A DNA stretch of 22,024 nucleotides from CAZBKJ01 sp964492495 (GTDB taxonomy: Bacteria; Patescibacteriota; Microgenomatia; UBA1400; UBA12028): NCBI GenBank assembly GCA_964492495.1, contig CAZBKJ010000023.1, positions 1 through 22,024 on the forward strand, in the 5' to 3' direction. The translations under genes and the position numbers were made by a program. Every line of letters starts with the position of its first letter. Positions within the stretch are counted from its first letter, which is position 1. The notes beneath the pieces were generated by a model. It saw only the letters and a list, made by a program, of their open reading frames with translations. It was not told the origin of the DNA and searched no databases. This document shows, one piece after another, positions 7,276 through 14,403 of the stretch.

Positions 7276-8223
7276 TTATTTACCTGCGTGCAAATATAAA
7301 TAGATATCCTCTAGTGCTTTAACTGCATCTCCAGTAGCAATGTTGTTTTGGTGGTAAAGTCCATCTGTGCAGTCTCCTGCAGCCCAAACACCTTTTGCAG
7401 AAGTTCTCTGTGTCATTGGATCAGTAATCACTTTACCGTATTGATCTAAGTTCAAGAATCCTTTTACGATATCGGTATTTGGTATTTGGCCGATTTCTAC
7501 GAATATTCCTTGAACAGAGATTGTTTTTTCTTCGTTTGTGGCCATGTCTTTGTATTTTATACCTGACACAAATTTATCTCCTTCAATTGATATCAAGTCC
7601 ACGTTCTTGAGGGCAGTCATTTTAGGATTTGCCAGCACTTTTTCAACTGTTATCTCATCTGCCCTGAAAGATTCTCCGCGGTTAAATAGGGTAACACTTT
7701 TTGTGTATGCAAGTAGCTGAGCCGCTGTCTCAAAGCCTGCATTACCTCCTCCTATAACTGCAACATCCATACCTTGGAATAACAACCCATCACAAGATGC
7801 ACAGTATGTTATGCCCTTGTGCTCCAACTCCTTNNNNNNNNNNGCACCGGGAACTTCAAGCTTTCTTCTTCCAGATCCTGAAGTTACCAGGATTGTCTTC
7901 GCTGTGTATTTTTTGTTTGCATCTGTGGCGACTTGAAATGAACCTTCTACTTCTGACACTCCAGTGACATTCTCGCCAGAGAGAATGTCTAATACATCAT
8001 CAGCGTATGTGCGTACGTGTGTTTCTAGTGATTTTGCTAGGTCTGCTCCGGAAATAGATGGTGTACCTATCCAGTTTTGAATATCAGAAGAATCAGTAGA
8101 TTGTCCTCCAAATGTGTATGTTATGAGAAGTGTTTTCAATTTCTTTCTTGATGCGTAGACTGCGCCCGCTGATCCAGCTGGACCACCACCGATAATGATT
8201 AGATCGTATAGTTTATTTTCCAT
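7276..8223 (-). CDS. trxB: Thioredoxin reductase-like flavoprotein (interrupted by assembly gap)
   Basis: 315 codons including the gap. FAD-binding GGGPAG at 12-17, redox-active CASC at 141-144 (family CxxC followed by DG), NAD(P)H-binding GGGNAG at 158-163, and a C-terminal FAD motif WAAGDCTDGLYHQ. It would transfer electrons from NAD(P)H through FAD and the disulfide to thioredoxin or a similar partner in the cytoplasm. The C-terminal block (GDCTD..Y.Q..IATGDAVKAL) and GQIPNT look closer to the AhpF reductase module than to classic TrxB, while NRGESFRAD resembles the TrxB NADPH loop, so the physiological partner is uncertain. Ten Ns (7834-7843) fall just before the CxxC region. It lies downstream of the ftsZ terminator with its own promoter and almost no leader. 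Confidence 0.85.
   Translation of the reverse strand: MENKLYDLIIIGGGPAGSAGAVYASRKKLKTLLITYTFGGQSTDSSDIQNWIGTPSISGADLAKSLETHVRTYADDVLDILSGENVTGVSEVEGSFQVATDANKKYTAKTILVTSGSGRRKLEVPGXXXXKELEHKGITYCASCDGLLFQGMDVAVIGGGNAGFETAAQLLAYTKSVTLFNRGESFRADEITVEKVLANPKMTALKNVDLISIEGDKFVSGIKYKDMATNEEKTISVQGIFVEIGQIPNTDIVKGFLNLDQYGKVITDPMTQRTSAKGVWAAGDCTDGLYHQNNIATGDAVKALEDIYLYLHAGK
7834..7843. other. Assembly gap of ten Ns inside the reductase gene
   Basis: Ten consecutive N, a common scaffold placeholder. It lies between the VPG and GITYC motifs of the reductase. Family members have seven residues in that interval; the sequence flanking the Ns already supplies about seven if only one base is missing. Confidence 0.95.
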
Positions 8224-8232
8224 AGTTTAAGT

Positions 8233-8241
8233 ATCATAGCA
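8233..8241 (-). promoter_or_regulatory. Extended -10 promoter of the reductase gene, near-leaderless
   Basis: On the minus strand TGC is followed by TATGAT (8238 to 8233), with 9 nt to the ATG at 8223. Transcription should start about 3 nt before the start codon. The weak -35 (TTTCCG, 8261-8256) falls within the ftsZ terminator hairpin. Confidence 0.55.
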
Positions 8242-8244
8242 TAA

Positions 8245-8275
8245 ATCAAAACCCCCGGAAATCGGGGGTTTTGAT
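8245..8275 (-). terminator. Intrinsic terminator after ftsZ
   Basis: 13-bp perfect stem (8245-8257 with 8263-8275) around a GAAAT loop, with a C5G/CG5 core flanked by A4/T4. It begins 7 nt past the ftsZ stop on the minus strand. The symmetric A/T flanks could also work on the plus strand. Confidence 0.85.
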
Positions 8276-8281
8276 GACTTG

Positions 8282-9457
8282 TTACTTTTTTCTTCTTAGA
8301 AATGCTGGAACTGCGCTCCAGTCATCCATATCATCTCCACCAAGCGCTTCATCATCTATGATTTCAGCAGTTGCCATTCTTTTTTCTAAGCTAGCGTCTT
8401 GAAGAGTGTTGTGTATTTCCTTCTTTTCTTCAGGTAGAGATACGGTTGTTGCAGTCACAGGCTTCTCAAAAAGTGATTTCTTTTGTGGTGCATTTCCATT
8501 TGCTGTAGGGAAACCAGTTGCTATAACAGTTACTTTCATTTCGCCCTTCTTTAGTCTGTCATCTTTACATGTTCCGAATATAACTTTTGCATCCTTATCA
8601 GCACTCTCTGTTACTATCTTAGCGGCTTCAGCAACTTCGTGAAGTGTTAGATCATCTCCACCAGCTATAGAAAGCAATATTCCTTTTGCACCGTTTATCG
8701 ATACTTCAAGAAGTGGGGAATTGATTGCGTCAAATGCAGATTTCTCTGCTCTTTTGTCACCAGTTGCAGTACCAATACCCATGAGTGCAGTACCTGCGTT
8801 TGCCATGATTGTCTTGATGTCGTTGAAGTCGACATTGATGTCTCCCGGTATAGTGATTAGATCTGATATACCTTCTACCGCTTGTCTCAAAACTTCGTCA
8901 CACATTGAAAATGCGTTTTTGAGACTAGTTTCCTTGCTGGTGATTGAAAGCAATCTGTCGTTTGGTATTACTATAATTGCATCAACTTCTTTTTCCAATT
9001 CTGAAAGACCTTCTTCCGCTAAACGCATTCTTTCGCGGCCCTCAAATGAGAAAGGCTTTGTGACTACACCAACAGTTAGAACACCACTTTCTTTTGCGGC
9101 TCTGGCTACTGTCGGAGCAGCTCCTGTACCAGTTCCTCCACCCATTCCACATGCTATGAATACCATCTCACCTCCTTTGATGACGTCTTGAATTTCAGTT
9201 TTTGTCTCTTCTGCTGCCTTTCGTCCAACCTCAGGATTCATTCCAGCCCCGAGACCTTTTGTGAGATTTTTACCAATATGAATCTTTTTCTCAGCAAGAG
9301 AATTGTGAAGATCTTGGGTGTCTGTATTCATTGCTATGAATTCAACTCCACGAACCTTTGAGTTGATCATATGGTTAAGTGCGTTTTTACCAGAACCACC
9401 GATTCCGATGACTTTGATTCTCGCGAATGACTCTATAGTAGGGTTGACTTTTGGCAT
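8282..9457 (-). CDS. ftsZ: Cell division GTPase FtsZ
   Basis: 391 aa, normal length. FtsZ polymerises on GTP into the division ring. Visible motifs are the nucleotide-binding IGIGGSGKNALNHM near the N-terminus, the tubulin signature GGGTGTG at 106-112, and the T7 loop with N208, D210 and D213 (NVDFNDI), which completes the GTPase site across the subunit interface. A variable acidic linker leads to the conserved C-terminal peptide DDWSAVPAFLRRKK, the docking site for FtsA and other anchors. ftsA lies directly upstream on the same strand, but a terminator separates the two and ftsZ has its own promoter, so the ratio can be set independently. There is no Shine-Dalgarno before the ATG. No mur or other dcw genes are adjacent. 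Confidence 0.98.
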   Translation of the reverse strand: MPKVNPTIESFARIKVIGIGGSGKNALNHMINSKVRGVEFIAMNTDTQDLHNSLAEKKIHIGKNLTKGLGAGMNPEVGRKAAEETKTEIQDVIKGGEMVFIACGMGGGTGTGAAPTVARAAKESGVLTVGVVTKPFSFEGRERMRLAEEGLSELEKEVDAIIVIPNDRLLSITSKETSLKNAFSMCDEVLRQAVEGISDLITIPGDINVDFNDIKTIMANAGTALMGIGTATGDKRAEKSAFDAINSPLLEVSINGAKGILLSIAGGDDLTLHEVAEAAKIVTESADKDAKVIFGTCKDDRLKKGEMKVTVIATGFPTANGNAPQKKSLFEKPVTATTVSLPEEKKEIHNTLQDASLEKRMATAEIIDDEALGGDDMDDWSAVPAFLRRKK

Positions 9458-9515
9458 ATTTGTGGTGAGCTAGTTAATAGGTGTGTTTAATTTCGGCCGT
9501 TAATTTACGGATATC

Positions 9516-9524
9516 ATAATAGCA
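9516..9524 (-). promoter_or_regulatory. Extended -10 promoter of ftsZ
   Basis: On the minus strand TGC is followed by TATTAT (9521 to 9516), just after the ftsA terminator T-run. No convincing -35. The leader is about 50 nt and has no Shine-Dalgarno before the ATG at 9457. Confidence 0.55.
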
Positions 9525-9531
9525 GAATCTG

Positions 9532-9560
9532 AAAAAAAGGGAAGCCGTATCGGGCTGCCC
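9532..9560 (-). terminator. Intrinsic terminator after ftsA
   Basis: On the minus strand an 8-bp stem with one C/U mismatch (9560-9553 with 9546-9539), a 6-nt loop, then seven T (9538-9532). It lies 23 nt past the ftsA stop and separates ftsA from ftsZ. Confidence 0.85.
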
Positions 9561-9582
9561 ACTTTTGCACAAAAAATACTTT

Positions 9583-10749
9583 TTACGGAAGGAGTTGCTT
9601 TAAGAAACCCATGAATGTTTCTCTGAAAGCACCGTCTGGCTCTGGTACTCGAGACTCATCATCAGGAAAAGGAGATGAATGTTCGCAAATACATGATCCG
9701 TACGCGCAAAACCATGCAGAATCTTTTAGCTTCATTTTGCCATCGTACTTTTCATTCAGGAATCCAATCCTTGATGGAAGTTTCAAGTCGCGCTTTGCAA
9801 GTTGTGTTAGGTTTGCGAGATTTGATCCACCACCTGTAAATATTATTCCTGCAGGTAGTAGTGCACTACGTCCGATTTTCTTAAGGTGTTTTTCTATAAG
9901 TTCAAATATGTCAGTAAGTCTTGCTTCAATTATTTCGTCAATTTTTTTCTTAGGTAGTGAAGATATGACCGTACCAACTTTGATCCCCTCAGCTTCTTCT
10001 AAAGATGTTTTGAGTCCGAGGGCAATATCGTTTGTGATATCAGCAGATCCGAGTTGAATCATAGAAAGAGAAAGTATATTTCCATTTTCGTAAACAACTG
10101 TACCCACTGTTTCCGCCCCTATATGTGCGAGCATTGATCCAGCGATTTTCTCTTTTTCAGATAATATGACTGTGGCTGCAGCGACGGGGGAGGCTATAAT
10201 GCTAGTAACTTCTATTCCAGCATTTGTTACAGTTTCTACTAGTCTCTCAACATGTTGAGAGAGGCATGTAATGAAAAGCGCGCGTCCTTCTAGTTTTTTA
10301 CCTTTCATTCCAACTGGATCGCCTAGTACAGGTTTTGAATCAAGTTTGTACGCGAGAGGTATTCTGTGGATAACCTTTTTGTTTCTGTCTTTCAGTGCTT
10401 CTTCACATGCTCTCATGGTCCTTTCGACATCAAGCTCTGTTATGGTGTTATCAACTCGCGTTGATGTAGCAGTACCTATGGCTGTATCAGTTGATAGTCC
10501 AATACCACCAACAGAAAGAGAAGCTTTTTTCACTTTTATTCCAGCTTGTTTTTCTGCTTGGGAGACTGCATCATGTACCGACTCAATTGCTAGTTTTGAG
10601 TTTACAATATAACCCTTCCTTACACCTGCCGAAAGAGAAATACCTGCACCAATAAGTGTAGGCTCGTTATCGCCTTTTTTGTACTCGACGATTACTACTC
10701 GAGTGTGCGATGTTCCTATATCTATTCCTGTTAGAATTGTTCTTGCCAT
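9583..10749 (-). CDS. ftsA: Actin-like division protein FtsA
   Basis: 388 aa from the ATG at 10749 (MARTILTGIDIGTSHTRVV). A TTG at 10773 would extend it by eight residues but is less likely, because the family starts just before the GIDIGTS motif. FtsA is an ATP-binding actin homologue that tethers FtsZ filaments to the membrane and recruits the divisome. Seen: phosphate-1 motif DIGTSHTR, a 1C-type region (SVGGIGLSTDTAIGTATS), a phosphate-2-like region (LAHIGAETVGTVVYENG), the adenosine motif FTGGGSNLANL, and a C-terminal amphipathic helix (FRETFMGFLKQLLP), the usual membrane-targeting sequence. Its first 83 nt overlap the end of ybeY in another frame, so translation is probably coupled. A terminator follows before ftsZ. 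Confidence 0.95.
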   Translation of the reverse strand: MARTILTGIDIGTSHTRVVIVEYKKGDNEPTLIGAGISLSAGVRKGYIVNSKLAIESVHDAVSQAEKQAGIKVKKASLSVGGIGLSTDTAIGTATSTRVDNTITELDVERTMRACEEALKDRNKKVIHRIPLAYKLDSKPVLGDPVGMKGKKLEGRALFITCLSQHVERLVETVTNAGIEVTSIIASPVAAATVILSEKEKIAGSMLAHIGAETVGTVVYENGNILSLSMIQLGSADITNDIALGLKTSLEEAEGIKVGTVISSLPKKKIDEIIEARLTDIFELIEKHLKKIGRSALLPAGIIFTGGGSNLANLTQLAKRDLKLPSRIGFLNEKYDGKMKLKDSAWFCAYGSCICEHSSPFPDDESRVPEPDGAFRETFMGFLKQLLP

Positions 10750-11158
10750 TTGTAGGTTTATTTCCAGATCCAAAATATTTTTTGAAAATGGATTGCTCTA
10801 GCATATCCATTGTACTACCATGTTCGTTTCCATTCAAATGCAAAAGTCCGTGGATATACAAAAATCCTAGGAATTCGTGATAAGTCATGTTGAATTCCTT
10901 TGCTTCTTTGCGAATTTTGCTAAGACAGAAAACTAACTCACCTGTATTCTTATCAACATTAAATGACAATATGTTTGGTGTATAGGTCTTGTCTCTATGT
11001 TCTATATTGAGTCTCTGTGCTTCTTTCGGAGTTGCAAATAAAATAGACAATTCGAATCTTGGTCCGAGAATTTGATTGCGGATTGAAACAAAAGGCAAGC
11101 TTGGAAGCTTGCCTTTTGTTTGTCTTTTTAGAGAGATGTTACCCAACTCTTGGTACAT
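10667..11158 (-). CDS. ybeY: Endoribonuclease YbeY (rRNA maturation factor)
   Basis: 163 aa. YbeY is a zinc-dependent single-strand endoribonuclease that acts in 16S rRNA 3'-end maturation and ribosome quality control. The metal-binding signature is present as HGLLHLNGNEH (H103, H107, H113), preceded by the LN..HRDK...NILSF block and GELVFCL. The N-terminal TKGKLPSLPF and LG..FELSILF blocks look like those of CPR homologues (from memory), which supports the ATG at 11158 even though no Shine-Dalgarno is present. The start lies 2 nt from the end of rpsU, so the two ribosome genes are probably cotranscribed. A perfect 17-bp inverted repeat covers codons 13-25. The core ends near residue 130; the remaining basic tail (about 137-163, Arg/Asn-rich) is encoded in the overlap with ftsA and may be a lost-stop extension. 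Confidence 0.9.
   Translation of the reverse strand: MYQELGNISLKRQTKGKLPSLPFVSIRNQILGPRFELSILFATPKEAQRLNIEHRDKTYTPNILSFNVDKNTGELVFCLSKIRKEAKEFNMTYHEFLGFLYIHGLLHLNGNEHGSTMDMLEQSIFKKYFGSGNKPTNGKNNSNRNRYRNIAHSSSNRRVQKRR
11086..11121 (-). terminator. Perfect terminator-like inverted repeat inside the ybeY start
   Basis: Arms 11086-11102 and 11105-11121 are perfect 17-nt complements around a central GG. A GC-containing core (GGCAAGCTT and its complement) is flanked by AAACAAAA and TTTTGTTT, the form of a bidirectional intrinsic terminator. On the minus strand it lies 40 nt past the rpsU stop but inside ybeY codons 13-25. It may cap rpsU mRNA and attenuate ybeY-ftsA. Structure is certain; function is inferred. 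Confidence 0.7.
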
Positions 11159-11160
11159 AG

Positions 11161-11391
11161 TTATTCTTTGATTTTACCTAACTTCTTTAGTCTGTCTGTT
11201 TCTTTGTTTTTTGCGATTCTTCTTAGTGCACCCTTCTTGCGAACTAAATCTGATTTTTCTCGCAAGTTGTATCTTTGGCCTTTAACCTTTTGTATAAGGC
11301 GAGTCTCTTGCACTTTCTTAGTGAAGCGACGAAGAACGCTGGTGTTTGATTCACCTGAATTTTTCTGGACAATTATCTGTGTTGTTGACAT
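11161..11391 (-). CDS. rpsU: Small ribosomal subunit protein bS21
   Basis: 76 aa, basic, typical size. bS21 sits near the 3' end of 16S rRNA in the 30S subunit and helps initiation. The family pattern is clear: an N-terminal beta strand (TQIIVQKNSGES), then SVLRRFTKKVQETRLI and a long basic helix with RYNLREKSDLVRKKGALRRIAK. In Bacteroidetes bS21 takes part in hiding the anti-Shine-Dalgarno, which matters here because starts in this window lack Shine-Dalgarno sequences. Its own promoter ends 9 nt before the ATG, so the mRNA is predicted to be almost leaderless. ybeY follows 2 nt downstream. Of the proteins here this is one of the most certain calls. Confidence 0.95.
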   Translation of the reverse strand: MSTTQIIVQKNSGESNTSVLRRFTKKVQETRLIQKVKGQRYNLREKSDLVRKKGALRRIAKNKETDRLKKLGKIKE

Positions 11392-11400
11392 ATGAAAGAA

Positions 11401-11429
11401 AGATTAACACAGGAAATACCTTTTTGCAA
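11401..11429 (-). promoter_or_regulatory. Promoter of rpsU, near-leaderless
   Basis: On the minus strand TTGCAA (11429-11424), a 17-nt spacer, then TAATCT (11406-11401) preceded by TGT. Nine nt separate the -10 from the ATG at 11391, so transcription should begin 2-4 nt before the start codon. Confidence 0.6.
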
Positions 11430-11432
11430 TAC

Positions 11433-13343
11433 CTAGTTGTATAGATTTTTGGGGTCTATTTCTATACTCCAGAATGCCGCCAGTCTATCTAAAATTGATA
11501 GCAGGACTTTGTCTTGTATAGCTGAATCTTTACTGAGGCTCCATGTTTGAGGTGAAAGCTGAAGCAATATATAAGGTGTATCTCTTTTCACAAGCATATT
11601 GGGGCCTCTATATGAATTTGGACTATATCCGATGAGTATTGATTCAGCGTATCTGGCCTGCTCCTCTTCTTTGTATTGTGGTCCGATGAATGATAGTCGA
11701 ATCAGTCGTGAAAATGGGGGATAGTTACCTTCCTTTCGAATGTCTGATTCGTTTCGATACCAATCGATCACTGAACCGTGCTGAATACATTGAAGTAGTT
11801 TATTGTCTGGATGTCTTGTTTGGATAAGCAAAGTTCTTTCTGTTATTAGACATAATATCGATAAAAGCTGTAACAATCTTTCTTCTCTATCAAAATGAGG
11901 AAGTGATAGTAGCGTGTCGAAAGATATCACCCCGCACAAACTTACTGCATCATTGAGATATCCAAAAGCCATTTCTGTTCCAACAAGTATTGATCCTCTA
12001 GTTTCTTCAAATTCTTTTGATACTGCTTGTGCCGACTTTTCTGACTTCAAACTATTACTATCCATCTTAAACACGGGAGTGTCAGGAAAAAGTGCTTTTA
12101 CAGCATCGTGAAGTGCGTCAACCCCGACACCTAGTGGAATCAAACGCCAGCTTTCACAGTTGGTACAGTGTGTAGGTGCTTGATTTTCCATTTTGCAGTT
12201 TTTGCAATAGGTTATTCTTTTTTCGTCTTTTTCAAAAAGCGATAACCCGCTATTACAATTCTCACAAATAAGTTGAGTGCCACAATCTTGGCAAATTATT
12301 TTCGTAGCAAGCCCTTTCCTGAGTGCAAAGAGAAATACGTTGTTCTTGGATGACACAGTTCGTTTTATTTCTTCAATAAGAGATGGTGAAAAGAATGGTG
12401 AAAGTGGTGTTTTGTTTTCCTCACTTATCATCGATACTATCTGTGTATCTCTCACTGTGGGTAATCTAAATGACATCGGCATCACCTCGTCGAATTCACC
12501 CTGCTCTCTTCTTACGATTGTGTCTACACGTAACAATGTATCTGCGAATATTAATTTTTTACCAAGTTTGTTAGACAAGATTTCGACATAAAGTCTTTGG
12601 TCGACGTGGGGTTTGTTTCTAGAAACATATGAAGATGATGCCTCGTGCTCGATAATAAATGTCCCAACATCATTTTTGGGTATAGAAAGGAAAAGTGGTG
12701 TAGAGATGATAAGTTTTGGATGTGGGTCAGTGCAAACTCTCTTCCATATAGTTTGGATTTTTTTAGTGCTGAGGTTGCTAGATAGCAAAACTACGTTATC
12801 TTCAATTCCTTTTGATAAGTGTTCAGAAAAAATTGTAATATCCGAAACTGTCGGAAGTACGATTTCCACCGACTCCTTTCTTGCAAAGGATTCTCTGATG
12901 TAAGTCTTGTAATATGAAATTCTGTCTTCAAAAGTTGCTTGGAATACCAATTTTTCTGTTTTTACTCTAGTTGTATGGTGAGTCTCGACCTCTTCTGCCT
13001 GTGGCATTTTTTCATCAAGCACAGCCTCTGGAACGAATAAATCTAGTATCGCACCTGTCTCAGTGAGATAGTAATCACCAAGCATTTGAGCTACTTGTAC
13101 ACTTTCTTTTCTGAATGGAGCATTTCCAGTGATATTTTCAATACGTTTAAAACCAAATGGAGAATTCTTGATCTCACCTTTCATATCTGATGCATCACGA
13201 ATTGCTACAACTAATGCAGGGTATATTTTGCTTCGAACTGGCACGCGGACTAAAGTCCCAGGCAGCGCTTCTTTGATTGAGAAGTAAGTCAGGATTTCCT
13301 TCTTGACCCCTTTTGATATGACTATGACATCTAGGACGTACAT
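11433..13343 (-). CDS. priA: PriA-like replication restart protein, helicase motifs lost
   Basis: 636 aa, shorter than typical PriA (about 730-820). PriA binds stalled forks and starts reloading of the replicative helicase. The N-terminal 3'-DNA-binding domain is recognisable (LPGTLVRVPVRSKIYPALVV, 27-46). The eight zinc-binding cysteines are intact at 351, 354, 360, 363, 380, 383, 393 and 396, followed by the LGVGVDALHDAVKALFPDTP and ILVGTEMA blocks. The ATPase is degenerate: no GxxGxGKT near 132-142 (VFQATFED instead), IIEHEASSSY at 230-239 in place of the DEEHDxSY motif, no SATPS, and no QVAGRAGR motif near 490-500. It is therefore probably a structural loader without helicase activity, as described for mycobacterial PriA. 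rpsU follows 41 nt downstream. Confidence 0.88.
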   Translation of the reverse strand: MYVLDVIVISKGVKKEILTYFSIKEALPGTLVRVPVRSKIYPALVVAIRDASDMKGEIKNSPFGFKRIENITGNAPFRKESVQVAQMLGDYYLTETGAILDLFVPEAVLDEKMPQAEEVETHHTTRVKTEKLVFQATFEDRISYYKTYIRESFARKESVEIVLPTVSDITIFSEHLSKGIEDNVVLLSSNLSTKKIQTIWKRVCTDPHPKLIISTPLFLSIPKNDVGTFIIEHEASSSYVSRNKPHVDQRLYVEILSNKLGKKLIFADTLLRVDTIVRREQGEFDEVMPMSFRLPTVRDTQIVSMISEENKTPLSPFFSPSLIEEIKRTVSSKNNVFLFALRKGLATKIICQDCGTQLICENCNSGLSLFEKDEKRITYCKNCKMENQAPTHCTNCESWRLIPLGVGVDALHDAVKALFPDTPVFKMDSNSLKSEKSAQAVSKEFEETRGSILVGTEMAFGYLNDAVSLCGVISFDTLLSLPHFDREERLLQLLSILCLITERTLLIQTRHPDNKLLQCIQHGSVIDWYRNESDIRKEGNYPPFSRLIRLSFIGPQYKEEEQARYAESILIGYSPNSYRGPNMLVKRDTPYILLQLSPQTWSLSKDSAIQDKVLLSILDRLAAFWSIEIDPKNLYN

Positions 13344-13349
13344 ATGGAG

Positions 13350-13355
13350 AGTATA
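13350..13355 (-). promoter_or_regulatory. Leaderless promoter of priA
   Basis: TATACT on the minus strand (13355-13350), then exactly 6 nt to the ATG at 13343, so +1 should fall on the A of the start codon. A weak -35 (TTTTTA, 13378-13373) is 17 nt upstream. Confidence 0.55.
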
Positions 13356-13417
13356 CCTCTACACTTAAATTTTAAAAAGTTAGATAAATAGAGTCATTTG
13401 AGCTTTTTGAATAATCA

Positions 13418-13445
13418 TTGACATTTGGACTTGAAGAGGTAGAAT
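13418..13445 (+). promoter_or_regulatory. Consensus promoter of pyrF
   Basis: TTGACA (13418-13423), a 16-nt spacer, TAGAAT (13440-13445). Expected start near 13452, leader about 32 nt. The promoter occupies the place where a longer reading frame would begin, which supports the internal ATG at 13484 as the true start. Confidence 0.75.
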
Positions 13446-13483
13446 CACGAAAATATTTAATTCACCAAATAAATACAAGTCTA

Positions 13484-14344
13484 ATGAAATCGGTAAGAAA
13501 TTTTTTTGAAATCTTAAACAAAAGCAAGAGTGGCTTATGCGTTGGGATCGATCCTGACTTCGCAAAAATACTCGAAGTATCAAATTCACGCCCTGAGAGT
13601 GAGGACAATTTCTTCAGTCCAAACCAGAAAGGAAAGGTAGTTTTCAATTTCTGTTTTGACATAATGAAAAAAACGGCTGATTATGCGGGAGCTTTTAAGT
13701 TCAACACTGCATTTTTTGAATCATTTGAGAAAGGTGAAGAAACATTAAAGCAACTGATTCTAAACTCCAAAGCACATTTCGATCATGTTGTTAATATTGG
13801 GGACTCAAAGAATGCTGATATTGGAAACACGAACATAAAGTATGCAGAAAAAATGTTTCGCAAATACGGATTCGATGCGATGACGACAAATCCTTATCTG
13901 GGAGAACCATCGGGATTGCTTTCAGAAGGCGACATCCTTGACGGTAGATGTATAATTCCTGTACTGCTTACAACCAATTCAGAGGCTAAATTAGTTCAAA
14001 AATTGAAACTTGAGGACGGCCGTTATTTGTACGAAGAAATTGGAAGACAGATATCTGAATGGTCGGTTACAGCAAATTGTGGTGTAGTAATTGGTGCCAC
14101 AGCTGATGGAATGGATTTTTCAAAAGCATGTGAAGCAACTGGCAATCGTTTTGTGCTGATACCTGGTGTTGGGGCTCAGGGTGGAAGTTTGGAAATGTGC
14201 GTAAATACAGTTCTCAAAAATAACCCCGATAGATTATTTCTTGTGAATTCTTCGCGAGAAATAATTTATTCAAGTGACCCGAAGGCGCAAGCTAAAAAGT
14301 TGTACGATCAAATAAATTTGCTATTACCTAAGGGTGATGCATAA
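13484..14344 (+). CDS. pyrF: Orotidine 5'-phosphate decarboxylase (PyrF type 2)
   Basis: 286 aa from the ATG at 13484. The upstream TTG at 13418 is the -35 element of the promoter, so it is rejected as start. The enzyme decarboxylates OMP to UMP, the last step of de novo pyrimidine synthesis. Seen: the N-terminal GLCVGIDPDF, the FKFNTAFFESF strand, and the catalytic Asp-Lys-Asp array in GDSKNADIGNT (type 2 enzymes read D.KRGDIGNT), then TTNPYLG, GVVIGATA and the phosphate-binding PGVGAQGG. The Arg usually before Gly-Asp is replaced (KNAD), but D, K, D and T are kept. It faces pyrE and shares a terminator with it. No Shine-Dalgarno. Confidence 0.93.
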   Translation: MKSVRNFFEILNKSKSGLCVGIDPDFAKILEVSNSRPESEDNFFSPNQKGKVVFNFCFDIMKKTADYAGAFKFNTAFFESFEKGEETLKQLILNSKAHFDHVVNIGDSKNADIGNTNIKYAEKMFRKYGFDAMTTNPYLGEPSGLLSEGDILDGRCIIPVLLTTNSEAKLVQKLKLEDGRYLYEEIGRQISEWSVTANCGVVIGATADGMDFSKACEATGNRFVLIPGVGAQGGSLEMCVNTVLKNNPDRLFLVNSSREIIYSSDPKAQAKKLYDQINLLLPKGDA

Positions 14345-14357
14345 ACACAAAAAAATA

Positions 14358-14396
14358 AACGTGGAGCGAATTATTCGTTCCACGTTTTTTAATTTT
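14358..14396. terminator. Bidirectional terminator between pyrF and pyrE
   Basis: 14-nt arms 14358-14371 and 14373-14386 pair with one G-U wobble around a minimal centre. The plus strand continues TTTTTTAATTTT; the minus strand continues TTTATTTTTTT. It serves both convergent genes. Confidence 0.9.
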
Positions 14397-14403
14397 ATAA
14401 ATT

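Noticed and set aside
10365..10373. Reverse DnaA-box 9-mer within ftsA
   Set aside because: It encodes the conserved V-I-H-R-I-P stretch of FtsA, so the match can be explained by coding constraint.
13418..13483. N-terminal extension of PyrF from a TTG start
   Set aside because: The TTG is part of the TTGACA -35 element, and the -10 lies inside the extension; family homology begins after the ATG at 13484.
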